Shown in pieces: positions 1-12,760 of a DNA stretch of 64,000 nucleotides. Position 1 is the stretch's first letter. Every line of letters begins with the position of its first letter. This DNA comes from Marsupella aquatica. Its lineage: Eukaryota > Marchantiophyta. The position numbers and the translations under genes are program-made. The notes under the pieces were generated by a model, which was given only the letters and a program-made list of their open reading frames with translations, did no database searches and was not told the DNA's origin. The stretch lies in the NCBI GenBank assembly GCA_973895155.1, contig OZ316898.1:8122001-8186000 (forward strand). The letters are read 5' to 3'.

Positions 1-921
1 TGAGGTGCACATAGAAACGAGGGATGACCGCAAAGGTGCGGGAAAATAATAAGGAACTCTTTTTCCTGCAAGGTTTTTTGTTGCCTTCACCTCTAGTTTG
101 CCTTCACCTCAATTTTAGGTTCAAGGCCTTGGTAATCACGCTGGTCCCTCATAGTCATCTCTAGAAATCCCCACCAAAATAAATCCCCCCCAAAATACAC
201 GAGTGGTTAAGAACACACCATGTTCGATCACTCTGATGTATGCACTAAGCTGGCCTTTCGTAACCACGAAGAGGACCTACGCTAATCCAATTAGCCAACG
301 CTAGGTAGAAGCCCCGAGAAGATTCTGTGATGCGTAAAGAATCTTTGAGGCAGGGCAAAGAAGCGTGGCCATTGGGCAGTATGAAAGGCCACGTGCGCTG
401 TACGTCCGCTTTGTACGCACTCGCAGAAGACAGAATAGCCCGAACAGAGTACATTCGCTTCCATGGAACCCGGTTGCAAGCCTGCCGCCCCCCAGCCTCC
501 CGCCCCTCAGAACGTTATTGGATTTTACGTCTGGTACAGCAAACGAAAGCATCCCGTTCGATAGGAAACAGAGAACACATTGCTTTCGCGTTTCCTGGGG
601 ACGAACGAATCGAAGGTGCGAAGCTGCAGGTGGTGGTCGGAAGAAACGATTGACGTGAAGAGCAATCAATTGTGGCCGAGCGGAAGCCGAAGGAGTCGTG
701 CAGTAGTTGAACCCGTTCCAATTCGTTTGTTGTTTGATTGAATCGCTCACTGCGAATAGAAAGAAGGAGATGAAGAATTGAGAAAAAGGGTGTAGGCTAG
801 AAGAAGAGCAGGAGGTAGGGAGCTTGCCTCTTTGCTCCGGAATTTGAGGTGCAGGTTTAGTGTTTGGATCGTCGAGGTCATTAATATCCGGTAACCGTTG
901 GATAAGGAGGCTCGGGTCAGC
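1..921. other. Upstream region of the aminotransferase gene
   Basis: No convincing gene. Overlapping open frames on both strands between 245 and 750 have no recognisable domain and probably lie in promoter or 5' leader sequence. I could not place a TATA box or transcription start. Confidence 0.4.
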
Positions 922-3900
922 ATGGCGGCAGCTGTAGCGGCATTCGTGTCCCCTTTGGTAGCGTTGAGTGCCACCGGTGCTTCACAGGTAGGATCTCTAC
1001 AGTTGTCATCCGGTCTCGCAGTGTAAAGTTATGCTCTGTGCGTTGATCTCCGAGTCTTCTACAGTCGCCTTGCTCGCGTGCATCTCTGAGGGAAGGACGG
1101 GGGTGAGGGTCTTGTTGTGCGGTAGTTCGAGATTTACATTTTTCTGTCGCTTCGGGGGTGTTGAAGCGACTGGGAGAGTAGTTGTGGCCGGCTCAGAGTG
1201 CAAATTAGTGCCGAGTCTTACCTGTATCTTGCGAAGGACGATTCACCTTTCCAGCTCCGATCTCATACAGTTGTAGTAAAGGAGAGCAGATCAGGATTTA
1301 GTTCTGAATTTTGCAGATTTTTTAAACTTTTAGATCATTCGTATTCATTTTTATTCGCCGGTCGTGTCGTTGTGCTCTGCTACATCTGAAGATGATCCGT
1401 TCGACAATGTTCAAATTATCGAGACATGTGCGTGCTCTTCTTGTTTCATTTCTTTGCCCCCCTTTTTTTTCTCTCTTGATCTTCCAATTATGCTTTTCGT
1501 TTTTGTTGTCCGCCAAGAAATGTGATTTTCGTCTGCATTGATTTCGCCCCCTAGCCGTATTGTTGTATCGCATCACCCCCTGTGTGAGAGCTGTTCCACA
1601 TCGGCACCATCCCTCGCTACTTGCTGCACCGTCCACTTGCTCTTGTTCGGCACGTGTAATTTACCTCGGTGTCTTTGTCTGCCTTAAAAACCGTTTTCAT
1701 TTCAGACATTTGTAACAAAGATCTCCTCTCCCTTGGAAGTATGCCAGTAGAGTTCGGAACCGTGCACGAGTGAGCCACCAGTAGCTTCTTCATGAGCCTA
1801 ATGAAGTCGTTGTTTTCCTTCTCTCGAGCCGGATCATGAACCAAAATTGGGTACTTGTAATCGTCTGATATGACTTTCTGATATTCTAGCCAAGCACATC
1901 TTACGATCTGGACGGACTCTTTGGAAGGACATTTGAGTAAAGCTGAGCGAAATGATTCAGTCTATGCACGGATTGCGGTTGTGTCTGAAGCAATGCTCTT
2001 AGATTGAAATGTGCCAGGAAGAATCCTACGGTTATCTTATTTCTCCGCTCTCATTGATGCTTTTGATCGGCAAAGCAGGCATGTGTTTCTCAACGGTCAT
2101 TGACGGGATTGAGACTAGGCGCCTTTCCAGGTCAAAAGATGGCCAACAATTTTTACTCCGTGAAGGTTAGTTACGGCTTTGCTCGCCAGATGTTTAGTTC
2201 TGCTAGACGAAGGGAACGATAACTCATCGTGAATTTTTTTAGTGAATTTTTTTAGTGAATATTTGTAGTGAATTTCATGGTGTATTGATTTTATCGAGAA
2301 AGCAAGTCTCATTACATGCTTCGAGTAGTTCGATGATAGTAAGTTGAGTGGATATAATGCGAGACCATCACGTTGTGAGATGTACTTCACCACTCAGTCG
2401 CCATAAGTTGGCAGTTCAATGTGCTTGGCTGCTGTCCTCGAAGCGCATAACGTGAATGCTGAAGTAATTATGGCTCTCTAGATGGTTGTGCTCAGTCGCC
2501 TGTTTTGATGTTTTGTCTTTGCAGCCAGCTTCAAGGGTGAATATGACTGTGGCTGCGGACGTTTCCAGTTTCCAGAGCGTCCCACAGGCCCCGGCAGATC
2601 CCATTTTAGGAGTTTCCGAGGCATTCAAAGCTGATACCAGTGATGTGAAGCTTAACCTGGGTGTTGGTGCATACCGTACTGAGCAGTTGCAGCCCTACGT
2701 GTTGAGCGTTGTGAAGAAGGTACTAACGCGCATAATTGTTGGAGTTGTGCTTATGATAAGCAGCAAACTTTGGGTCGGGGTGTAAAACGTGCAGAGCCTG
2801 CAAGCTTGAGCACCGGAACTAGCAGGACATTGTTCTTTGTACGAAATTTGTTGTGATCCATGTGGACTGTGGGACCTATCATATCCTGTGTTCTAGATAT
2901 GTACTAATTCTCCTGCTTATTAAGGTTTTTAAAATTATAGTTTTGCCAATGCGTGTTCAGGCTGAGAAGTTGATGCTTGAAGCTGCGGATAACAAAGAGG
3001 TTTGTAATCTCCTTACAGTGCACATTCAAAGATGTCGATAATGGTAGAAGTTATGTCAGTGTGGTAGTGATGGTTGCTATTATTCTTTCAAAACGTGCAC
3101 TACACGGATTCGTTGGAAAAGGCTTGAAATTGGTGCATACTCAAGTGCCTTTGCAAGGGAGTGTGGAGAAAATATGAGTTCGGAATTTGCAAATATGCTT
3201 CGTTGTGTCTGAATGCCGATGTTATTTTTACAAATTAAAATGGAAGACATAGTAGAGGCAAGTCAAATTAAATTAATTGTGTTCTAATAACGGGGAACGT
3301 AATGTTCTAAGCTATACTGATCGGCATGTTTGGTTTGACTTCGTTTCAGTATCTCCCGATTGAGGGTCTTGCAGCATTTAACAAGGCAACTGCTGAACTC
3401 CTTTTGGGTGGTGACTCTCCGGCCATCAAAGAAGGGCGGGTGGGTTATCACAACTTTCTATCGATATGACAGGATGAGTAGCCCTCTGAGTGATCTGTCT
3501 GTGATATGAACGGTATTCAGGACAATATATTCTAATTCGGCCTTGATTCCGTTTTGCAGGTGGCAACTGTGCAAGGGCTCTCAGGCACAGGATCACTTCG
3601 TTTGGGTGCAGCTTTCATTCAGAGATATTTTCCTGGTGCCAAGGTTCTGATATCTTCGCCCACTTGGGGTGTGTAGATGTCCAAACCATATGACACATCC
3701 GTGTATCTTGTCGTGTCTGTTGCGTTGACATCTTTGAATAAGACAGGATTTCATTGGTTGCCTACTTGGCTTTGGTCGAGTGCGTTTCGTGCGTCGTCTC
3801 TTCAATTGTTTGAAGTGTTGCAAGTCTTAGTTGTTTTTGAGAGGAATTTTCTGAGAATTCTGAGACATTCAAGCATTTTAGTATATTCATTGGCCACATT

Positions 3901-5759
3901 GACTGGAGCTATCACTGAAGAATTGAAGTGTTCTTTATTTCAGGAAACCACAAAAATATTTTCAATGATGCCGGTGTGCCTTGGTCTGAGTACCGATATT
4001 TTGACCCTAAGACGGTCGGGCTAGATTTCGAGGGGATGTATGCAGATATCAAGGTACAGGCCCCTGACTGGTCTGAAGACGATTTTGGTTGGAAGAAGTC
4101 CCCAGGACCTCGCATTACCTGTCACTTACTTTCCTGACTTAGATTGCCCTCTTGTGCAACTCAGGATGCCCCAAGTGGCTCAGTTATACTCCTCCATGGG
4201 TGTGCACACAACCCAACTGGTATTGATCCAACACCAGAGCAGTGGAACAAGCTTGCAGATCTCATCGAGGACAAAGGACATCTACCTTTCTTTGATGTTG
4301 CTTATCAGGTCAGTCATCTGATTTTCACAAAATGCTTTATTCTTTTGTTGGGAATGGTAATAGTTGGCGTGAAGTGGATGGAAGGACGAGTACATGAGTT
4401 TTGGAATTATTGGTATTGTGTTTCAATCTCATCATGAAAACCTGTTTGATCAGGGCTTTGCCAGTGGAAGCTTGGATGAGGATGCCAACTCAGTCAGAAT
4501 GTTTGTAGCTCGTGGAATTGAGTTACTGGTGGCCCAGTCTTACAGCAAGAATTTAGGTCTATATGCGGAACGTGTGGGAGCAATCAATGCAGTTGTGTCT
4601 TCTTCTGATGTGGCAACCAGGTGAGCTCATGATTTCAGTTGATTGTCAATGGGCAGTACTTGGCAAAATCCAATGAACGGTTTGGTATCAGCGAATTTAT
4701 CTTTAATTCAGCATAGATTCCGTCGTCAATATGTTTCTGTTGGGGCCTTGACCTGTCATTTCTAGTTTGTACAGACACTGCAGGTGATTTGCAAGTCAAA
4801 TACGTGACCAAGATATAAAGCTCAGGACAGCAATGGTGTACTTCCATGAAAAGATCGATTTCATGTAGTCTTACATGTCCTACCTCTTGATAAATGGCAT
4901 GCTGAGAGTTGTGCAGAGTGAAAAGTCAGCTGAAACGGTTGGCTAGGCCCATGTACTCGAATCCACCAGTCCATGGTGCGAAGATTGTTGCAAACGTTGT
5001 GGGAGATTCAGCTCTATTCGATGAATGGCGAGCTGAAATGCAGATGATGGCGGGACGTATCAAGACAGTTCGTCAAGAACTCTATGATGAACTCACCAAA
5101 AAGGACACGAGTGGCAAAGACTGGTCATTTGTGTTGAAGCAGATTGGCATGTTTTCGTTCACGGGCCTCAACAAAGCACAGGTATCGTCTTTACTTAACA
5201 AGGAACACGGAGTGTTTGCTTACTAAACAGTGCGATGATTGTGGGTACTTTGTTGTGTGTAGTTTTTCGTTGACTGTTACACTGGCGTGTATTTCTGCCT
5301 GCTTTAAGTAAGATTGTCAAATTATACAGCAGCGTCGGAACCTCAACTATTTGATAGTGCGGCTTCGACCTTTCAGCCACCAAGGCTCCAATTATGTTTA
5401 GCCATTGGTCTCACCATCACTTCCTAATACTTTCAATATCCATCGCTCGCATGGAATTTTATCACGGTCAATTCTGATACTAACTAATATTGTAGAGGAT
5501 GTCACCTATGGTGATGCGTGTTGTGACTTTGTTATAAAGTTGATTCTAGATAGCATATATCTGGCAGTAGTTCTTTCAAATACGGCACGAAGCTTTTAGC
5601 TAATGCTAAATTGGTTTCTTTGTGCAGAGTGACAATATGACCGACAAATGGCACGTGTACATGACAAAGGATGGCCGTATCTCCCTGGCCGGTCTGAATC
5701 TTGCTCGCACCAGTTACCTTGCTGATGCCATCGTTGACTCATACTACAACGTCGAGTAA
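922..5759 (+). CDS. ASP5: Aspartate aminotransferase, chloroplast type (10 exons)
   Basis: PLP enzyme that interconverts aspartate + 2-oxoglutarate and oxaloacetate + glutamate. Exons: 922-987, 2525-2719, 2961-2999, 3350-3439, 3560-3668, 3944-4053, 4165-4308, 4454-4620, 4917-5181, 5628-5759. All introns are GT-AG and phases join in frame to give 438 residues. Visible motifs: [11 protein letters not shown] near residue 70, SGTGSLR near 138, HNPTG near 218, FFDVAYQ near 245, the Schiff-base lysine in [12 protein letters not shown] (K283), an active-site arginine at R317 and a C-terminal substrate arginine in GRISLAGL (R412). The stretch SRVNMTVA just before the catalytic domain resembles the plastid isoform (Arabidopsis ASP5) rather than the cytosolic ones, so import into plastids is inferred. 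Only 28 residues precede MTVA, short for a transit peptide. Another small exon in the 1.5-kb first intron, or a different first exon, is possible. The body of the model is firm; exon 1 is the weak part. Confidence 0.95.
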
Positions 5760-6680
5760 TCTATTGTTCATATCACAGTTACCAGTTTTGTCCTCTTCCA
5801 CCAATAGTACTTAGGTGTCTTTGTGGTGGATTTCCGGATTCCTTAACAATCAGAAACCAATGAATGGAATCATGCTGAGTGAACTGGGATTCGGCAGCCT
5901 TACTTCCTCAGCCTCAATTGGAAACTTAAGATTTCATTTTACATAGTTGAAATTTTGCGCTTTCCATTGAAAGTGCCGGCTGGTGAGATTAGACACCCAC
6001 CCACAGGCCGGGCGATCCACTCTGCAGAAAGAGCAGAGGACTCGCAGAAATAAAGCAATTGCCTGCCAGAGTGTTTAATAATAATTTTCAAGCATATCAT
6101 GGAGTGTTGGATCATGTTTCGAGACAATTCTTTGGTTCTAGTAGGATTAAAAGGTGATTTTTCTAAAGTCTTTGCGAGCATCATGTTGAAAGTAACATCC
6201 TCTACTTTATTTATATTAGTTTGCGAGGTACCTCTTCATGAGCAGGGATAAGAATGCTTGCAAACCAGGTGACTAAGAATGTCACCCCCACTGCTCTCTC
6301 AATATGCAACGAGTCTGATAAGTCGTAAAAGTTAAGACATGGATTGCTATAAAAAGCTACCGTCTAAATTACCCTGGGGGCTTAGATTGTCCCAGTTGAC
6401 TGGTTGTCTCGAGGTTTAATGATCTGTGAATCGAAAAGTTCATCTACAGAAACTGTTTAATGCTGTGGGTCAAATGTAGGACATGTGCACACGGGTAACG
6501 CCTAGGATCCGCACCAAGACACTCTTCACTGAAGGGCTGTTAGATGTACACCTACAGTAGTCACCCCTTCTCTTCAGTGTCATGTGTATCTCAGTTCTGA
6601 AAGACTTACGACGTGTCGTTTATTAGGTTTTGCTACAGGCTGGGAGCGTAGAATAGGGTGTTTATAATTGTAGTGCTTCG
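5760..6680. other. 3' flank of the aminotransferase gene
   Basis: No gene seen. An AATAAA-like signal lies near 6047 (inside agaaataaagc) and could serve the aminotransferase transcript, though this is only a motif match. Confidence 0.35.
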
Positions 6681-6683
6681 ATT

Positions 6684-6955
6684 TTAGTGCTTGACCGCGT
6701 TGATCACAAGGCAGACTCTGAAGCCTTAGCTCTTATGGTTGCCTTGAAAATTATTAGCCGGGTATTTTCTTAGAGATGCACTCTGCCTCTCTCAAATTGA
6801 CAACGGAAAGTTCTCATGTTAGTGCTTGACCAGCTTGATCACAAGGCAGACTCTGAAGCCTAGAGCTAAGCTCTTATGATTGCCTTCCACTCGGGTATTT
6901 GCTTAAAAATGCACTCTGCCTTCTCTCTCAAATTGACAATACAACTTTGCATCTT
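6684..6955. repeat. Diverged two-copy tandem repeat, about 135 bp unit
   Basis: Both copies carry TTAGTGCTTGACC, then TTGATCACAAGGCAGACTC, then CTCTTATG.TTGCCTT and GGGTATTT, and end in CTCTGCC...CTCTCAAATTGACAA. Copy 1 starts near 6684 and copy 2 near 6819. The second copy has a small insertion (tagagc) after TGAAGCC. Confidence 0.75.
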
Positions 6956-7555
6956 CAACAGAAGGAAGAATTCTTGGAGTCTGTTTCCAGATGTGTAATC
7001 CTCTGTTTTTTGCCTCGAAAAAACCAATTGAACTTCATTCAAAAAGCCAGCATACAACAAGGGTGGCCCACAAGAGGGGGTCGGCACCCAGGGGAGACCA
7101 GAGGTCCATAAGCCTAATGAACCAGTGAAGTTGGGACCAGGAGAGAAGTAGGCCCTAAGAAAGGAAGTCGAACCAGAAATTCAACCATTGCAGAAGGGGC
7201 AGCACAACCCCGAAAAGACCGGCCAGTGAAGAGATGCCGGCAGGGCACTCAACAGTGGGTCTGTGGTAGACAAAACTATCAGTCTAGCCTGCAGTACAAC
7301 TTTTACCCTTGCAAAGCAAACATCTTCATGGAGGTCTAAGGGGAACCGGTGGGATCTGTAAGATGCCTTCATGAATTTCCCATATTGCAGCCCAAGATCC
7401 ATAGTTGGGAGTCATGTAATTGAGAGCAGCCCCATACATGGACTTGCCAATTTTAATTTTACATTCATGTCTGGCCCAATCCTTACGTATGTAAATTGCC
7501 AATCTGTGCCAGGATTTTTGAATGACCGCCGGAGCACTGGATCTGGTGTGCTCAA

Positions 7556-7680
7556 TGAAATGAGAGCTCTCTTTTTGCATGGTGATCTCCAAAGAGTGAG
7601 AGCATATGAAAGACCATATGAAATGAATCCTCTCTTTGCATAATGGTGATATCCAAAGAGTGAGAGCAAAACAATGGATA
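7556..7680. repeat. 63-bp tandem duplication
   Basis: GAAATGA followed by a CTCTCTTT..GCAT tract and GGTGAT.TCCAAAGAGTGAG occurs at 7557 and again at 7620. The copies differ at a few sites. Confidence 0.75.
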
Positions 7681-7775
7681 GAGAGGAGAAATCAACACAT
7701 GTTTGGTAGCGGCAGCATTGACCCCCACACTTGAGTTTGCTAAGGGAAACAAACTCCTGCATATTGGTGTCTTTG

Positions 7776-9060
7776 AGTGGTGGACCTAGCCACCCAGCAC
7801 CCTCACCAATCCCAACACTCATGCCTAAGTGCCCTTGGTGCCCGAACGCCTCCACGGAATACCTCGAGCAGGCACCCTAGTGCCCCTTGCACTACCAGCG
7901 GCCCCTCCCATATGAAGCCGCACTTGCTCTCCAACACGACCGCTACTCAACGGTCCTCACTGTCTGCACAAGCAATCAATCACCTCGGTAAGTAACCCTT
8001 CAGGATCTAGAACTTGTCAAAGTCTAGCATCCTAACTCAAGCTCAACAGACATTGGTAAATAGGTCAGCGACAGGTCCTCCCGATGCCATAAGCCGGAAC
8101 CAGAACCTCATCCAGAATAGCTCTTTCGGTGGGCGCGGCCTGAGTTCCCTCTCGTATCTATCCATCACCAACAGACCGCCTTGACCCCAGGACATGCTCA
8201 TGGCCCAAATAGCCTAGCTTGTCCTAAACTTGTGCCAACACGCCGGGACCAGAATGGCCCCGACTCTAGCAACCAACTCCCGATTTGCCTCACTGATGGT
8301 CTAGGGGCCAAACACTCTTGGAACTCAACCTCCACACCTACTTGGCCTTGCCTCCCCAACGCAAGCTCCCTTGGGAGACTGAACGCGGCTTGGCTGCTGT
8401 TCGGCAGGATTTGGCAAGCTGACAAGTTAACACCTGCAAACCTTGAGAACCCATGGTGCCCCCAGACCCAGCTGAGCTCAACAGGGCGTAGCCCTCCTTG
8501 AGAGCTTTCCAACGCACCCAAGAAGTCCTCCAACAAACTTTTCGTTGGGAAGATATCGCAGTTTTCGTTTGGCGATTTCCCTCAGTGTCGCGACCGCTAC
8601 GGTTCACGACTTCGACTCGCCCTTAGCCACCAGGGAGACACCACTCCCCTCGTATATGCTTCTGGAGACCTGTCACCCTTGGACCAACTTTGGTCCCTAA
8701 ACATTTGGCCTCCAACCTGGATCCTATCGCGCATAATGGGCACACCACCAACTGGCAACACCCATAACTTTATCGGTAGGCATCCACAAGCGGAGTGCCT
8801 TAGCCCGTTGTGATTGGGCGGACCCAGTGTTTGCCAAGGTCCTCAGGTCTCATCACCGCTCGGGGCCCCTGATCGGCCCAACCCGGATCGGGCCATATCT
8901 TGCGCCCCAAGCATCCATTGCCCATGGCATCAACTCCATTGGCCTTGGGCCCAAGAGGAGCTCACACTCAAGCTCTCATAACTCAAAGTTCATCCGAAGG
9001 TCCGGACGGTCGTTCTTGAGCCCGACCCATTTCCCCTTGACCCGACCAGTTCTCAACTAG
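7776..9060. repeat. GC-rich dispersed repeat, probable retroelement remnant
   Basis: A GC-rich block in AT-rich surroundings, with several overlapping frames but no recognisable domain. Its first part (about 7776-7990) is clearly related to 54455-54740: both carry GTGGTGGAC.TA, CACCCAGCACCCTCACCAA, GAACGCCTCCAC.GAA and CTGCACAAGCAA in the same order. Two copies 47 kb apart in one window mark it as a dispersed element. The class is not determined; an LTR or untranslated part of an LTR retrotransposon is a guess. Confidence 0.6.
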
Positions 9061-9458
9061 TCCAAGTACTTAGTGTGTGTCACCAGCTTGGCTTCTTGCC
9101 TTCGCTAGTGCCACATCTCGTTGCCCACAAGTCCTAGCCCTTTATTGAAAATTTGCTTTTCTGGAACCTTATGATCAATCCATACCCCATTTGATCTCAA
9201 TCAATTCTACCCAAGCTACCCACAAGGTACACAAACCTGATCAAGATAAACAATTAATTGAATATTAATTAAACAGTCATTACAAAAATTAGATTTAAAG
9301 AATTGGATTATTAGCTTTAAAGTTTTTCAAAAAATTGAGTGTAAATAAAACATATGAAATATTAATTTCACTAAATATTTAAGATTTAAAAATATATGAT
9401 TTTTATCACTTGGTTATGCTTGGACTCTATGTTGCAATGACTGTTATCTTGCATCTCT

Positions 9459-10123
9459 GTGCAATACACGGGTTGTTGAACTCCACCACATCAACTTTAC
9501 CTTGCCTTGACATGTTTTCCTGAACTCGTCTTCTTTTTCTCACATTGAGATTTTTATCTCACCCTCAACATTTTTTTTGTCCTTGATATTTCTTTCTCTG
9601 CTCTACATCTTTTTTCACCTGACTTGAAATATTTTCCTAGTTTGACATATTTTCTCACCTCAACATCTATCTTTCTCGCCTTGACATCTTCATCTCACCA
9701 CAACATCTTTCCATCACCCTCTACATCTTTTTCTCATCCTTACATTTTTTTCTCACCTTACCATGTTTTTTCTCATTGACATAGTTTTTTCATCACAATT
9801 TCTTTTCTTGTTTTCATCTTGACATCTGATTTATTTTTCTCACATTCACATTTTTATCTCATCACAACATTTTTCCTCACTTTCCATTTTTTTTTTTTTC
9901 TCATCTTCACATATTTTTCTCACGCTGCCATCTTTTCTCTCCTTGATTTTTTTTTTTCATTTTGAATTCTTTTTATCAGCTAGACATTACTTTTTCTCAT
10001 TCATATCTTTGTTCATTTTGACATCTTTTTTTCACTGTGATATATTCTTTTCACCTCCACATCATTTTTCTCTAAACACATTTTTTTCTCCCTTCAAATT
10101 CAAGGCACGGGTATTGAGCTAGT
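9459..10123 (+). mobile_element. Helitron-like element, 3' part with CT-rich minisatellite
   Basis: The segment is a degenerate array of roughly 20-bp units of the form CTCACCTTGACATCTTTTT, ending in GCACGGGTATTGAGCTAGT at 10105-10123. A CTAG(T) end preceded by a GC-rich hairpin segment is the known 3' hallmark of plant Helitrons. The same end occurs at 21721-21747. The hairpin is decayed here because the left stem arm is missing. A related GTGCAATACACGGG lies at 9459. No 5' TC end or Rep/helicase coding sequence was found, so this is a non-autonomous copy whose left boundary is uncertain. Confidence 0.6.
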
Positions 10124-12760
10124 GGACCCTAAGACTCCCTAATGCGTCCATGTTAGATTGTAAAGCGGGTGTGGTTTAGAGGTCTGAAACTGCAAGAGTG
10201 CAACTAAACAAACATGTTCTCCTTTTTCTCGTGGCAGTTAATTTGTTCGAACATTCATCCAAAGCATAGTGATCCGGATCCATGGAAAGGTGGAATTGAA
10301 GGGGAAGCTCGGAGCATACTTGTACCGAAACAGACAGACTCGTCGTCCTGATTCTCCATTTGACTTTCTGATCATTTGTGTTGCGTATAGTTGCACCAAG
10401 CTAGGGAGAAGCATCGGTCCCGTTGCTTCTAAGGAGAATGGGCTGATTGAAGCCTCGTTCAAACAGTACGCCCTCCAGGAGCATACCGAGGCAGAGTAGG
10501 TACTGTAATGGCCAGATGCATCGGTACAAATGAAACGAAGTTAGGAATCACTGATTTTTGAGTAAACATTTCTATGGGAAAAGTTCAAGCAGGGAGAAAC
10601 TTCACACCCCATATCTTCCAAATTCAGAGCGAGAGGCACATGCATGCATACAGGCAAAATGGAAGCTAGCAGGTAAGGGTTCAAATCTCCCAAACAAGCC
10701 ATTTAGCAGGAGGTTTGACCTAAGTAGTCAGTCGGTCGGAGCCTTCCGATGCGCACAGGCCTAAGTTCTTTGTTTGCATTGAAAGATTTCGTTGAATATC
10801 ATTTAGTGAAACAGCAACAACAGGTCTGAGTTGTGGTCCAGCTCCAGGAGGCGGGCTACTACCGTTCATCGACCTAGAGCTCTACGTCAGTCAACTCATT
10901 CGAGGATTTGGAACGGACAGCATGCTGCGCGCGGCCAAGTAGAATTCTTCCACGCATTCCTCCTACCTTCTATGCAATCCCGGTCGGCCGAAAGGATTAA
11001 GTAGTCAGAATTGTTACGAATCTTTTCAAAACTGCACAGAATTGAGAATCATAATCTAGACACTGTGATCCCACAATACCCTAACGTAATCACGAGGCTC
11101 GCAAGAAGCTGCCATGAGATCAAACCTAGCGAACACGTCGTCCCACTTGATATGATTATGCTTTAGTTCGAAGAAAATTAGTGAACAAGACAACCCAAGC
11201 CAGAAAGAGTAAGATGAAGAACGAAAATCCTAAACAACTCACATTGCTACCGAAAGTCTCGCCGAAAGTGTTTACTCAATAGGAAAAAGCTTAAGATTTT
11301 CTGTGTATAAACTGTGCGGGTGGCCTCATCGCTACAGTTCTGGGGCAGTAACAGTAGTATCCTTGATAATATCAGATCTCGCCGGCTTCATTCTTTCGAG
11401 ACAAATTAATTGCATTATTTAGACGATATATCTGTTTCTCATGACCGAAAGAAAAGTCTAAGGATTCTTCACAATCCAAGACAATCATGCATTTTCGGAA
11501 TATATGTACAATCATATAGATCTCGTAAGAAGAAGTAACTACACCAAACAAAATCTAGATATTCAGAACGCGCAAGAAATCCGTGCGCTAACCACTCGAG
11601 CTGGACTTTAGATTAATAATATCCGGAGACAGCACCTGAGTTTAGATCGCACTCCATCTAAAAGAGCAAATTCATCGATTCTCAGTTAAAATAACGTTGT
11701 AGGTTGGTGTGCATCTTTCATCGTCACGGTCTGAAAGGAACGTTCTAAACTCTGCTATCTTCCGCCTAGTGCATCTTGGCCGTGAATCATACGCAAACAT
11801 CGATCATAAGAGACATTGACAGTTAATTCCAGCAGATCAGCCAAAGTAGCGTCGTGCACCGAATTTTGGCAACACTTCGCCAGACCAGTGTAGTCTTGAT
11901 ATGAAAATTTGTACGCAACTATGGACCGCAGTGTTCAGGAATCTACCTAAACAAAAAAGTTGCTAACCGTTTGCTACTGTTTTGTCGCTGCGTTCAATTG
12001 TGTCTTGAGTTCTAAGGAAATGTTAGATGCTTAATTGTATAAGAAAAGTCTACCGTTACTCCGTTGCCAATTCAGTCAGTGACAAGTTCGGCCGAACTAG
12101 CAGAACAATTTTTGAATGTTAGAAATTGGCGCCAAATGAACAGAACAAGTTCATCACCAGAAACAGTTTTCGCCGATTTTAACAAGTTTTCGTTAATATG
12201 CTCTTTTGGGAACATGAATCGATTCGACAAATCTCCAACGGGGAGAGTTTTGCCGGTTTCTGCAGAGGATCCGGAGATGAATTTGAGGATATTAGAGTGG
12301 TACGATCGATGAAAATAGGCGCTACGCGAGGAGCTTCTGATTCTATAATTACAGACACAAGCACATTCGGGGCGAAGATTGAGCAGTAACACAAGACAGC
12401 CTGCGCTCGGATCGTAAACACTCATTCATAGAATTATCTAGAATGTAAGTCAATTCAAATAGCCCGTTCAAAGAAGTACTGTACCGGGGACTGTACTGAC
12501 TCGTCTATCAAGCACCTTTCAAGGGCAAGTGGTTGATTTAGGATAGAATACCCTTTGTGAAGAACGCAAGGTACATGTTCTCCAATTATATCAGGTGCTT
12601 TTCTTGCTCATAGCCTCCTATCATCTGATCCCAATCTAACACTATAATACTCAATGCCGCTCTTTTTGGTTTTGGTTCGTTTACGAAAAGTGCAATGGGC
12701 GGGAATGATTCCCTGCCAATGGATCATTTTACATTTTTTGTTGCAGACAGTTAGATGACA
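10124..12760. other. Intergenic DNA without recognised genes
   Basis: Open frames at 10269-10499 (76 codons, starting MIRIHGKVELKG) and 12064-12312 show no domain I know. A GGTTCAAATC box near 10680 resembles a Pol III B box but has no tRNA fold around it. Nothing else is supported. Confidence 0.35.

Noticed and set aside
301-750. A 149-codon minus-strand frame upstream of the aminotransferase
   Set aside because: No recognisable domain, overlaps other frames on both strands and lies where the promoter and leader of the plus-strand gene should be.
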